Shown here one piece after another: positions 6,783 through 15,042 of a stretch of 64,000 nucleotides of DNA. Location: contig BQJJ01000006.1 of assembly GCA_021604645.1 (NCBI GenBank), forward strand, positions 1 to 64,000, given 5' to 3'. Under the pieces are notes generated by a model. That model saw nothing but the letters and a program-made list of their open reading frames with translations, was not told the origin of the DNA and made no database searches. Position numbers and translations under genes: made by a program. Source of the stretch: Methyloligella sp. GTDB lineage: Bacteria > Pseudomonadota > Alphaproteobacteria > Rhizobiales > HXMU1428-3. How positions within the stretch are numbered: the stretch's first letter is position 1; every line of letters begins with the position of its first letter.

Positions 6783-8117
6783 ATGATTGCTAAGGTAAAT
6801 TCTATCTTAAATCGATTGCGTGGCAATTCTGACGGTTCTGTAAGCGGCCGAAATGCGATTTTAGCATTTGTTATTCGTGTAGGAAGCGCTGGGTTAGCTT
6901 ATCTTAGCCAAATCCTGCTTGCTCGCTGGATGGGCAGTTATGAATATGGCATTTATGCCTATGTCTGGGTTTGGTTACTATTGTTAGGTGGTCTATCTAC
7001 CATTGGGCTGAATACGGCCGTTATTCGTTTTATCCCTGAATATACTGAAAAAAATGAGTTGGATAAACTGCGCGGCATTATCTTCCAGAGCCGTGTCGTA
7101 ACTCTGCTGGTATCAACAGCGCTCATGTGCATCAGCTTGGCATTGTTGTTTTTATTAAAAGACTATGTCGAGAGCTATGTCTTCCTGCCAGCCATTCTTG
7201 TTCTCTTGTGTCTACCAGCTTATGCAATTACAGATTTGCATGATTCAATGGCCCGCGGTTATAGCTGGATGAATATGGCGCTCATTCCGCCTTTTCTATT
7301 GCGCCCAATGCTGATTTTGTTTGGCATGGCAGCTGCTTATGTCGCTGGCTTGCCGTTGACAGCCCTCACAGCAATTTCAGTTGCAGTTGGTGCTACTTGG
7401 CTGACGTCTGTAATACAAATAGCGTTTCTTCATCCACGCATTCGAAAGGAAGTGCCTGATGGAGCTAAGCAGAAGGAAACCAAGTTCTGGCTCATAACGG
7501 CCTTTCCAATTCTCTTGGTAGAAAGCTTTGTGTTGTTCTTGCAAAATACAGATGTATTGGTTCTCTCGCAATATCACCCACCTGAAGATATTGCGCAATA
7601 TTACGCAGCGCTTAAAACCATCAATCTCATCACCTTTGTCCATTTCGCAGTGGCCAATGCTGTGGCCAATCGGTTCTCTGCTTATGAAGCAAGAGGAGAC
7701 AAAGAGCGCCTGGCAGCCTTTATTCGCCAATCAGTGAAATGGACCTTCTGGCCCTCTTTAGCTGCTGCTATCTTGTTGTTGGCAATGGGTAAGCCGTTAC
7801 TTTGGTTGTTCGGACCAGAATTTACAAATGCCTATCCAGTAATGTTTATATTGGCCGTTGGCTTGGTCATTAAGTCTATGTTTGGACCGGCAGAATATGT
7901 GTTGAACATGCTAGGCGAGCAAAAACTCTGTGCCGCTTTGCTGTTCTTAACTGCGCTTATAAACCTAGCTTTAAACTTTTTGCTAATTCCTCATTACGGC
8001 CTAATCGGCGCAGCCAGCGCCACAGCCCTCTCCCTAACCCTGGCCGCAGTCTTTTTCTTCATAACCGTAAAAGTCCGCTTAAAAATCAACATCTTTGCTC
8101 TTGGATCGAAGCACTAG
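6783..8117 (+). CDS. Wzx/RfbX-type oligosaccharide flippase (MOP superfamily)
   Basis: The 444-residue integral membrane protein has about 12-14 hydrophobic helices. Its N-terminus, with GRNAILAFVIRVGSAGLAYL and SQILLARWMG-x-YEYGIYAY, is characteristic of polysaccharide-biosynthesis flippases that move lipid-linked sugars across the inner membrane. The C-terminal half ends with LINLALNFLLIPHYGLIGA, the usual last repeat unit. It stands alone here: no glycosyltransferase or polymerase gene is adjacent, so the substrate cannot be guessed. Start ATG at 6783, with only a weak ribosome-binding site. It could serve an exopolysaccharide or O-antigen pathway encoded elsewhere. Confidence 0.85.
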   Translation: MIAKVNSILNRLRGNSDGSVSGRNAILAFVIRVGSAGLAYLSQILLARWMGSYEYGIYAYVWVWLLLLGGLSTIGLNTAVIRFIPEYTEKNELDKLRGIIFQSRVVTLLVSTALMCISLALLFLLKDYVESYVFLPAILVLLCLPAYAITDLHDSMARGYSWMNMALIPPFLLRPMLILFGMAAAYVAGLPLTALTAISVAVGATWLTSVIQIAFLHPRIRKEVPDGAKQKETKFWLITAFPILLVESFVLFLQNTDVLVLSQYHPPEDIAQYYAALKTINLITFVHFAVANAVANRFSAYEARGDKERLAAFIRQSVKWTFWPSLAAAILLLAMGKPLLWLFGPEFTNAYPVMFILAVGLVIKSMFGPAEYVLNMLGEQKLCAALLFLTALINLALNFLLIPHYGLIGAASATALSLTLAAVFFFITVKVRLKINIFALGSKH

Positions 8118-8181
8118 GTCATATGAAAATTTTGCTTAAAAAACTTAACCTTATGAGTTTGCAGGGTATTAATTGGAATAT

Positions 8182-8520
8182 ATGTTGAGTAATAAATTAT
8201 TTAATTTTATTTGTGAAGTTCACCTACCAAATTATGTTTTTATTGGTCTGTTGTATTTATTGTTGCTGCTATTTTTCTTTGTTGAAATCTATAGAATACA
8301 AGCCAACTTCAGTGAAGCAGCACGAAAACGTTTAAGGGATAAATTGGGGGATAAAAATTACCAAATCACTCCAAGAAAATTACTTGCAGGTTCATATATT
8401 CAAGATAGAGGGCTGAGGATATCGTTCTTGTTAATTTTGATAAAGTTATTTTTAATTAGCTTTTTTTTAGTTCAAATTTTTGAAAATATACAGAATATCA
8501 AAGAATTTTTGGCTTGTTAG
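8182..8520 (+). CDS. Hypothetical small membrane protein
   Basis: The 112-residue protein has two strongly hydrophobic segments (about residues 19-37 and 81-100). Between them lies a basic, hydrophilic stretch (EAARKRLRDKLGDKNYQ). I do not recognise the family. Base composition is more AT-rich than in the neighbours, with long T runs. The ATG at 8182 is chosen over an in-frame TTG at 8173. It follows the flippase by about 65 nt and could be cotranscribed. A transferred or poorly conserved accessory gene is plausible. Confidence 0.5.
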   Translation: MLSNKLFNFICEVHLPNYVFIGLLYLLLLLFFFVEIYRIQANFSEAARKRLRDKLGDKNYQITPRKLLAGSYIQDRGLRISFLLILIKLFLISFFLVQIFENIQNIKEFLAC

Positions 8521-8593
8521 AATTTGTCACCTAAAAGTGGTAATGATTTTAGAAATAGCGCATTTGTAGGTAGGCAATCTAAAACGCAAGCTA

Positions 8594-8660
8594 AAAAGAG
8601 GCCGTCAGCGCTTAGCGCTGCATCTCGCAGGGCGGCCACATCGTGGCCACCGCCCATGAG
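8594..8660 (+). repeat. Repeat family A, short-form copy A4
   Basis: Short form with fewer hairpins: GGCCGTC, then the hairpin AGCGC/GCGCT, CGCAG, and the last hairpin GGCCAC/GTGGCC enclosed by GGGC/GCCC. It ends ATGAG rather than GTGAG. This is the only copy with A in that position. Confidence 0.75.
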
Positions 8661-8684
8661 AGAAAAACACAAATCCAACACTAC

Positions 8685-8791
8685 GAAGAAGGGAGTGCAC
8701 TACTTAGAGCGCGTACATGACGCCAGGGGCGTCCGGCGCGTTGCGCCGCCCCCGCGGAGGTATTTGCGCTTCAGCGCAAATTTACCGTGAG
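8685..8791 (+). repeat. Repeat family A, copy A5
   Basis: Stem 1 is degraded. Stem 2 is GACGCC/GGCGTC, stem 3 GGCGC/GCGCC, linker CGCGGAGG, stem 4 ATTTGCGC/GCGCAAAT. The closing arms are GGT/ACC, replacing GGC/GCC of other copies and so conserving pairing. It ends in GTGAG 13 nt before the stop codon of the opposite-strand CAP gene. Confidence 0.8.
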
Positions 8792-8804
8792 CGAAAACAA
8801 AACG

Positions 8805-9437
8805 CTATATTTTGGCCCCCAAAATTAGCGTCCAAAATGTTTTATATTCAGATTTAGGGTCGTAAACCAGGGCGATGCCAATATGTTTGGCGTCAGGCAA
8901 AAGAAGGTTTTTGTTGTGCCCGGGGCTGTCTTTCCAACCTTGCATCACTTCTTTAATTGAAAGCTGGCCAGTGCCAACATTCTCAGCAGCCAGTTGAGGG
9001 TTATACCCAGAGCGTTCAACACGGTCCCATGGGTTTGACCCATCTGATCCATAATGAGAAATGCGATCATGTTTGGCCAAATCAGAGGAATGTTTCTTTG
9101 CTGTAGCGTTCAATTTTGGGTCAATGGTAACGGTACTCAAGCCCTTGGTCTTGCGGTATTGGTTGATAAGTTTAACCGCTTCGTTTGGGTTCAGTCTCAC
9201 CTTGCTGTAATCGCGATGTTGAAACGCGCCCACAGGAGCTTTATCGTAAGTTCCCTCAGGTAATTTACCGGCAGCCAATTCTTTTTTTGAAAGTTTGTCT
9301 ACACCATCAGATTTGGGTGTATAGAGCTCAGAATTCGCTTCAGTAGCACTAAAAATGCCTTCATTAAGCGGAATTGTCGAGCATCCAGAAAGAAACAATA
9401 CAAATAACATTTGTAAGGATATAAGAGCAGGTCTCAT
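8805..9437 (-). CDS. CAP-domain (SCP/PR1-like) lipoprotein
   Basis: The 210-residue protein begins with a lipoprotein signal whose lipobox is LSGC (Cys about 19), so it is probably membrane-anchored and faces the periplasm. The second half is a CAP domain: NPNEAVKLINQYRKTKGL at its start, KKHSSDLAKHDRISHYG with the conserved His, and GWKDSPGHNKNLLLPDAKH, the classic G-H-N-x-N-L signature. The substrate or ligand of bacterial CAP proteins is mostly unknown. Its 3' end abuts repeat A5. The gene stands alone on the minus strand, and a RIME-like repeat lies upstream of it. Confidence 0.85.
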   Translation of the reverse strand: MRPALISLQMLFVLFLSGCSTIPLNEGIFSATEANSELYTPKSDGVDKLSKKELAAGKLPEGTYDKAPVGAFQHRDYSKVRLNPNEAVKLINQYRKTKGLSTVTIDPKLNATAKKHSSDLAKHDRISHYGSDGSNPWDRVERSGYNPQLAAENVGTGQLSIKEVMQGWKDSPGHNKNLLLPDAKHIGIALVYDPKSEYKTFWTLILGAKI

Positions 9438-9557
9438 TACGCTAAACCCTCCTTACTACAAATTGAATAAAACTTTATCATTTCTGTATATTACAACTTT
9501 ATTCTTAACAACAAGTTCACGGTTTTTATCAGGTGAAACCTCAGATTTTCACCTAAT

Positions 9558-9608
9558 TAGAGCGTGTCGCACAAAAGTGGGTACCGGTTTTGTGGCAAAA
9601 GACACGCT
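9558..9608 (+). repeat. RIME-like palindromic repeat R1
   Basis: Begins TAGAGCGTGTC and ends GACACGCTA, enclosing AAAAGTGG and ACCGGTTTTG. This matches the AGAGCG...AAAGTGG...CCGGTTT style of intergenic mosaic repeats widespread in rhizobial genomes. A second hairpin with CTAGAGC.GTC/GAC.TGCTCTAG arms follows at about 9619-9662. Confidence 0.65.
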
Positions 9609-9662
9609 AAGATAATAACTAGAGCTGTCTTATAAATTAAAAAACAAAATGACATGCTCTAG

Positions 9663-10080
9663 TGGTTAGAGACCTCTATAGAAAGCAAATAACTCGCCAA
9701 AGTGAGGCGGATCAAGACACCTTTTGGTGAAAATAGTTAATGAAATCTAAAAGGGTAAATCCCTAACTCTCCGATATCAATCGTGAAATACGCAGTGCTA
9801 ATTCATGCATTACGTTTACTTTCTTAAAAAAAAGGGACAGAAATATGACTTTTAGCTCTTCTGAGGCGTTTGATCAGATTTTGAGAGTTTTATGGTTAAG
9901 GAAGAGCATGAAATGATCAGGGGAGGAAACAAACTTTAAGCTTAAAACCTCTTTGTAAAGCAGTACAATATTTGGTGATTCGTCTAAAAAATGGCGCAGA
10001 AAATTGCCAGGGTTCCATGTCTTGCAGAAATACGAGATTTAGGACAATCAGGGCAATTTTAATCTACATGCGTCGATAAA
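9663..10080. other. Intergenic region upstream of the ATPase operon
   Basis: Holds one tiny open frame with a good ribosome-binding site (9845-9916, listed separately) and otherwise no gene or repeat that I recognise. The operon promoter should lie here, but no convincing -35/-10 pair was identified. Confidence 0.35.
9845..9916 (+). CDS. Possible 23-residue small protein
   Basis: ATG at 9845 follows AAGGGACAG at suitable spacing. It encodes a short acidic-then-basic peptide (MTFSSSEAFDQILRVLWL, then RKSMK). It may be a leader peptide or a chance frame; nothing else supports it. Confidence 0.25.
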   Translation: MTFSSSEAFDQILRVLWLRKSMK

Positions 10081-10128
10081 AGCGCGGTTGCTTTGCCCCG
10101 GTTGCGTAGTGGGCAACTGAAGGCGCGC
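10081..10128 (+). repeat. Repeat family B (first of a pair)
   Basis: An inner hairpin GGTTGC/GCAACT with a TGAAG joint and GCGC outer arms, preceded by a partial second GGTTGC. It looks like one B copy inserted in or fused to the 5' half of another. Confidence 0.6.
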
Positions 10129-10130
10129 TC

Positions 10131-10170
10131 GCGACGGTTGCTGGTGGGCAACCGAAGGAGCACTAAAAAA
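10131..10170 (+). repeat. Repeat family B (second of a pair)
   Basis: GCGACGGTTGC, loop TGGTGG, GCAACC, GAAGGAGCACT and an A tail. It ends about 10 nt before the GTG start of the next gene, and its GAAGGAGC could serve as ribosome-binding site. Confidence 0.7.
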
Positions 10171-10177
10171 GAGAGTT

Positions 10178-11278
10178 GTGGTTATGCAGCAAAGAGCAGT
10201 TATGCTACAAGATGCTCAAACATTAGAAGCACGTCTTAATACACATATATTGGAAAATATCGTGTTGTTAAGATTAGCATTTGGTGCTGAAGAGGGAGAA
10301 ACAGAAGTCCAGTTGCGCAAGGACCTGCATCCAATAGTGATGCATCAGGTCAGTGCAAAAGAATGGCGCTCTGTTTTAGGCCAAATCATAGTAAGCCTAG
10401 TTGATTGCGGGCTTATGCGACCAGTTCGTGCAAACGCTTATATGTGCACTGAAAACAGCTTGCCTCGAATTTTACAGTTTTTAGGTGTCACACGTTTGCC
10501 CAAGCTCGCCTGGCATGAAATCAGAGATGGCTACTTAACTGCCCTTGCTTTAAATCTGGCCCCCAATGGAAAATTAGCGCAAAGATTGCTCTCAGCTGAA
10601 GGCTTGAGAAGTGCGATTATTATAGATCATTTTGCTCTTCCCTATGACATTGCGGCAGCGACGACAGAAGAAATTCGTGTTGGCCTTGCAACAGTTGCAG
10701 AGCGCCGCGGCCTCACTTCCGGAATTCGTACTACACCAATCCACGAAAAAAACTTATCTCATAAAGAGGCCGTGATGATGGGGGCGAAATTATTAAAGTC
10801 GCGCCATGTGGTTGAAAGTGATGGAGAATTAATGGCATGCCTTGCGGCTGAGGTCGTTGGCGCCATGAATGAAAGTGCCTCTGAGCTGCGCCAAATGTTA
10901 TTTAGGCAATTGATTAGCAGTAAAGAATCAAGTGAACTGCCCAAAAAGATGACCCCAGTTCTGGAGGCTCCTCCAGAATTACCTGAATTTACCCAAGAGG
11001 TAAAAGACATCGCTGCAAAAAGTGCTGTTGGTTGGCCTGGAAATAGACGCGCGTTTATTTCCCATGTATGGCGCGATTTAAAAGCAAAGTTCCCGCAGTG
11101 GAGTTTAAATGAGGAAGAATATAAAGACATGGTTTTAAACGCACAGCGCGCTGGGTTATTACGCCTGACAATCGCTGATCTGCGTGACAAATCGAATGTT
11201 GAAGACGTTGCTGAAAGTCGCATCGCCTATAAAAATTCCGAGTGGCATTTTATAAGGGTGGAAGATGAGAATGAGTAA
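10178..11278 (+). CDS. Uncharacterised protein, first gene of an ATPase operon
   Basis: The 366-residue protein, starting at GTG 10178, has no family I recognise. Residues 1-60 look helical; the segment WRSVLGQIIVSLVDCGLMRP and the C-terminal part (WPGNRRAFISHVWRDLKAKF, EEEYKDMVLNAQRAGLLRLT) look like winged-helix modules. A DNA-binding or adaptor role is therefore possible. There is no signal peptide or membrane segment. Its stop overlaps the start of the large ATPase gene by 14 nt, which strongly implies coupled expression and a shared complex. A B repeat supplies the sequence just upstream of the start. Function unknown. Confidence 0.7.
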   Translation: MVMQQRAVMLQDAQTLEARLNTHILENIVLLRLAFGAEEGETEVQLRKDLHPIVMHQVSAKEWRSVLGQIIVSLVDCGLMRPVRANAYMCTENSLPRILQFLGVTRLPKLAWHEIRDGYLTALALNLAPNGKLAQRLLSAEGLRSAIIIDHFALPYDIAAATTEEIRVGLATVAERRGLTSGIRTTPIHEKNLSHKEAVMMGAKLLKSRHVVESDGELMACLAAEVVGAMNESASELRQMLFRQLISSKESSELPKKMTPVLEAPPELPEFTQEVKDIAAKSAVGWPGNRRAFISHVWRDLKAKFPQWSLNEEEYKDMVLNAQRAGLLRLTIADLRDKSNVEDVAESRIAYKNSEWHFIRVEDENE

Positions 11279-14200
11279 AGGACACACCATGACAGTTCCA
11301 AGTATGGCTGAAAATGCGACATGGAAGCCAAACGCACAAACCTTCGAACATTCCATCACCTGGGAAGATGATGTCTGGCGCGTTGATCCATTCGATGTGG
11401 AAGAAGTGCACAAAACAGCGCGGGTAAAATTCAACGAAATTCTAGACAGTGTCACCCTGGCCCCGCACCGTGTGCAGTCACGCATGATGCTATTTCATGG
11501 GCAATCAGGCGCTGGTAAAACGCACCTCATTCGAGCGCTGCGGACATCATCTCATCTAACACGCCGCGCTTATTTTGGTTATGCGCAAATGACGCCTGAT
11601 GTCACCAATTATGCTGACTACTATTTAAGGCGTCTGATTAATGCTCTTGAAAAGCCATATGACCCAGTTGAATTTGGTGAAAGCGGCTTGGTACGTATGT
11701 CAAACCGCCTTGTAAAAGAGGCGGAGCTCATCGATGAAACACAAGTTGAAGGATTAAGAGAAGGTGAGTTCGGTTCTGAAGAACTGGGCGAGCTTATCAC
11801 AGATATGGCTGATGACATTGTCTCATCACATCCTTTCATTGAAGAAGATTTAGATGCCAATCTTGTGCGTGCGCTTCTATATTTACAAAGAAATGATCCA
11901 CGCATCGACCAGCGCGTCCGTCAATTCCTTTACGGCACAGCATTGACCAAGCGTAGCCATCAAATGGTGCCCGCTTTAGAGATCAAAACGTCTCAAGATA
12001 GAGCCTTTGAACTTATTGAATCTATTGGTAAAATTACCTATGCAACGGAAGGGTCGCCGCTGGTATTCTGTATTGACCAAGTTGAAGATCTTCGATTTTT
12101 TGATGACCCAGAAGAGCGGTTTCAAAAAGCCATTCGCGATCTGATCCAAATTGCAAACCGCGTTTCATCGTCAATTGTTTTAATCTCTTGCCTTGATGAT
12201 TTCTATTTTCAAATGCGTCAATTTTTGCCTCAAAGCTTTATTGATCGCATTGAAAAAACAGAGCCGGTTCTTTTGGGAGAAATGTGCAGCGCAGATGAAG
12301 CCCGCATGATTCTAAATCGCCGTATTAGCCAAGCCTTTCATAAAGCTAAAGGCACCTCAACAGATGAAACACCGCCAAAAGCTGAAGATATTTTTGGTGA
12401 AAGTTTCTTTCACGAAGTTGCTGGCTTGCCGACACGGCGCTTGCTTGAAGCCTCTCAAACACGCTGGCTAGAACTCTCTGGTGAAAAACCGTGTTCTATG
12501 GATGAGAAAGAAGCCTCTCAGTTCACACCAGCAACACAAACACCACAGTCTGTGCAAACAGGCTCGAACTTAACGAACAAACTCACACCTGCAACGGTGT
12601 CCCCTTTAGTTGAAGCGCGCAAAGTCGCAGCTGAAGACCTCAACCAGCTTTGGGAAAAGTTCACATTTGACCATCAGCCAGAAATTCCGGCAGATGAAGG
12701 TGAGCTGATGAGTGTGCTGGCAAGCGCATTGGTCTTAGCTAAAGATGAATGTGAACAAGGTACAGAAATCGAGATTGAGCCAATCGGGTGGATCGAAGAA
12801 GTTTCTGCCATTGATGTCATCGTCTCACACGGATCTGGCCAAAAAGATAATTCACGTCTCTTTATGTGTAACCGCTCAAGCCAGGGTGGCGGTTTGCGCC
12901 GTCAAATGGAGCGGGTGATGGCATCGACCCAGGGCCGCAAGCCAGTTGTATTGCGCGCAAGTGATTTCCCGCCAAATGCTAAAAGTTCAACGGCTGTCGC
13001 AGTTCGCCAATATTTGCAAAGTGGTGGCAACCGGTTGGTCATTCCCATTTATGAATGGGAGCGAATGATCATGGTTAAGGATTTCCGTGAAAAATATCAT
13101 AAAGACCCAAATATCAAAACATGGACCAAATCAGTCCGTCCTCTAAGAGACCTGCCATCTGTGCGGATGCTCCTCGGTCTCTCTCATGGTGATGATGGCA
13201 GTGCCACATCTATGCATAATCAATTAACAGGCGGCGCAGCTGCAGCTCCAAATCTTGAGCTAATTGATTCTGCAAGTGAAGCAACACCGGAAACTGTTTC
13301 TCAAGAAACAGCTTTGGCGTCTTCAGCAATGTCCCCATCTGCCATTGAGACACAACTCAATGCCCAAATGGAGCAAATTGAAAATGCTGAAAGCTCAGAC
13401 CTTCCAGCAGGTGTCACCAATGGCGTGCTGCGTTTGGGACATGCTATGCGAAACCCATCTGACCTAGCTAATTTGGAAACAAGTTTACTAAGGCGTCACG
13501 CAGCCGTGCTGGGTGGTTCTGGTTCCGGTAAAACAACGCTCGCTCTCTCACTCATCGAACAGCTCTTGATGCAAGATATCCCAGCCGTTCTCATCGATAG
13601 AAAAGGTGATCTTTGTTCTTACGCGAATTCAGATGTTTGGGAAGATGACCCGAACGACACAGAAGAACGCCGCGCTCAAAAAGCATATTTAAGAGAGCAT
13701 ACGGATATCGCCGTATACACACCAGGCCGTACATCTGGTCGCCCGATTTCCATCACGCTCTTACCACAAGGCATGGCCGATCTGCATGATCATGAGCAGT
13801 TAGAATTGGCGAACATGTCAGCGGCTGCTTTAGGTGAAATGCTTCACTTAGGTGTCTCTCCAACGCACCAAAGATATAGCGGTATTCTCTCAGTTGCCCT
13901 CAAGCTACTCGGTGAATTTGCGAGAAAAGAAGTCACACTGACAGATTTGATCACCTTCATGGATGAAGAAGAATCAGAGCTGACTGAAGTGATCTCACGG
14001 ATGGATCCAAATGGACGCTTGCGTAAAGATTTGGTTGCTCAGCTAGATAGTCTAAGTCACAGGAATTACGCCCTCTTTGATGGCGCTGGAGAATCCATGT
14101 CAATGGATGCGTTCTTGGGCCGTGAAAAACATAAAAAACCAGGAAAAACAAAGCTTTCCATCATTTACACTGGTTTCTTAGGTGACAATGAAAACATCTT

Positions 14201-14711
14201 GTTCTGGGTGGCTCAGTTCTTGGGCGAAGCCCTTCGTTTCTGTCAGCGCAACCCATCAGATGTATTGCAAGCTATGGTAATGTTTGACGAAGCAGATTTA
14301 TACATCCCGGCGAACTCGAAGCCAGCGACGAAAGAGCCATTGGAAAGCTTGCTGAAGAGAGCTCGCTCGGCTGGCATGGGACTAATGCTTGCTACACAAA
14401 GTCCGGGTGACCTTGACTATAAATCAAGAGATCAAATCACCTCATGGTTCATTGGTAAGGTGAGAGAAGACACAGCACTTCGAAAATTACGCGCAGCCTT
14501 TTCAAGCGACAGCGGTATCGATCCAGCGCTGGTCTTGCCGAACCAAACAGTTGGTGAATTCCATCTGATTCAAGAAGGAGCTGTGAAAGCAATTAAATCA
14601 CAACGCTCTCTCATTCAGGCGGACCAAGTCCCATTCGATCGGATCGAAGAATTAGGACGCGAAACCCTCGGCAAAGACCCAAACAGCCAAATCGGCTTTG
14701 AGTTTGAATAG
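11265..14711 (+). CDS. Large two-domain ATPase: AAA/STAND-like N-terminus, HerA/FtsK-like C-terminus
   Basis: The 1148-residue protein has two complete P-loop domains. The first has Walker A GQSGAGKTH (about 79-87) and Walker B LVFCIDQVED (about 266-275), resembling ORC/AAA-type ATPases. The second has Walker A GGSGSGKTT (about 750-758) and Walker B VMFDEADLYI (about 1003-1012), followed by LLKRARSAGMGLMLATQSPG, as in HerA/VirB4/FtsK-like DNA pumps. A Pro/Gln/Thr-rich linker (about 415-450) and an intermediate domain separate them. No nuclease motif is seen. Start ATG 11265 (behind AAGGG) or ATG 11289 (behind AAAGGA). It overlaps its partner gene by 14 nt and is closed by a terminator. It could be a DNA-translocating defence or genome-maintenance machine; that is inference. 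Confidence 0.8.
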   Translation: MRMSKGHTMTVPSMAENATWKPNAQTFEHSITWEDDVWRVDPFDVEEVHKTARVKFNEILDSVTLAPHRVQSRMMLFHGQSGAGKTHLIRALRTSSHLTRRAYFGYAQMTPDVTNYADYYLRRLINALEKPYDPVEFGESGLVRMSNRLVKEAELIDETQVEGLREGEFGSEELGELITDMADDIVSSHPFIEEDLDANLVRALLYLQRNDPRIDQRVRQFLYGTALTKRSHQMVPALEIKTSQDRAFELIESIGKITYATEGSPLVFCIDQVEDLRFFDDPEERFQKAIRDLIQIANRVSSSIVLISCLDDFYFQMRQFLPQSFIDRIEKTEPVLLGEMCSADEARMILNRRISQAFHKAKGTSTDETPPKAEDIFGESFFHEVAGLPTRRLLEASQTRWLELSGEKPCSMDEKEASQFTPATQTPQSVQTGSNLTNKLTPATVSPLVEARKVAAEDLNQLWEKFTFDHQPEIPADEGELMSVLASALVLAKDECEQGTEIEIEPIGWIEEVSAIDVIVSHGSGQKDNSRLFMCNRSSQGGGLRRQMERVMASTQGRKPVVLRASDFPPNAKSSTAVAVRQYLQSGGNRLVIPIYEWERMIMVKDFREKYHKDPNIKTWTKSVRPLRDLPSVRMLLGLSHGDDGSATSMHNQLTGGAAAAPNLELIDSASEATPETVSQETALASSAMSPSAIETQLNAQMEQIENAESSDLPAGVTNGVLRLGHAMRNPSDLANLETSLLRRHAAVLGGSGSGKTTLALSLIEQLLMQDIPAVLIDRKGDLCSYANSDVWEDDPNDTEERRAQKAYLREHTDIAVYTPGRTSGRPISITLLPQGMADLHDHEQLELANMSAAALGEMLHLGVSPTHQRYSGILSVALKLLGEFARKEVTLTDLITFMDEEESELTEVISRMDPNGRLRKDLVAQLDSLSHRNYALFDGAGESMSMDAFLGREKHKKPGKTKLSIIYTGFLGDNENILFWVAQFLGEALRFCQRNPSDVLQAMVMFDEADLYIPANSKPATKEPLESLLKRARSAGMGLMLATQSPGDLDYKSRDQITSWFIGKVREDTALRKLRAAFSSDSGIDPALVLPNQTVGEFHLIQEGAVKAIKSQRSLIQADQVPFDRIEELGRETLGKDPNSQIGFEFE

Positions 14712-14713
14712 AT

Positions 14714-14745
14714 AAAAAGGCGATAAATTTAACGGTCGCCTTTTT
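14714..14745 (+). terminator. Intrinsic terminator of the ATPase operon
   Basis: Arms AAAAAGGCGA and TCGCCTTTTT are followed by a T-rich tract, a few bases after the ATPase stop codon. Confidence 0.85.
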
Positions 14746-14886
14746 CTTTTCGGCAAATTCAAATTTATAAGGTATTTCTTTTGTATATTTTTGCTAGGGC
14801 GTAATTAGATCACTCCAAAAAAGTGGCAGATTAGCTGTGCGAAAAATAAAACCTTCAAAAAACTGAGCACAAAAAACGTAGGCTAT
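14746..14886. other. Intergenic region before the cobalamin operon
   Basis: No gene. I looked for a cobalamin riboswitch here and saw none. The region leads directly into a B and an A repeat just before cobG. Confidence 0.4.
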
Positions 14887-14926
14887 AGCGCGGTTGTAGA
14901 TGGGCAACCTAAAGCGCTGCTAAAAA
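14887..14926 (+). repeat. Repeat family B before cobG
   Basis: Outer stem AGCGC/GCGCT, inner hairpin GGTTG/CAACC, joint CTAAA, and tail GCTAAAAA running straight into the next A element. Confidence 0.75.
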
Positions 14927-14990
14927 GAGGCCGTCGGCGCTTAGCGCCGCGCCGTCGCAGGGCGGCAGCTTCGCTGCCAACGCCCGTGAG
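14922..14990 (+). repeat. Repeat family A, short-form copy A6
   Basis: GGCCGTC, hairpin GGCGC/GCGCC, CGTCGCAG, last hairpin GGCAGC/GCTGCC enclosed by GGGC/GCCC, and GTGAG. Compared with A4, both hairpins differ in sequence but are equally well paired. Confidence 0.8.
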
Positions 14991-15042
14991 ACAAAAAAGA
15001 CCAAAACATTGAACTCAGTTAAAAAGCTTGCTAAATCAAATC

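Noticed and set aside
8524..8790. Plus-strand open frame of 88 codons
   Set aside because: It runs through two A elements (A4 and A5), whose hairpins account for the sequence.
14746..15042. Cobalamin riboswitch before cobG
   Set aside because: No B12-box or the expected multi-helix arrangement; the leader consists of B and A repeats.
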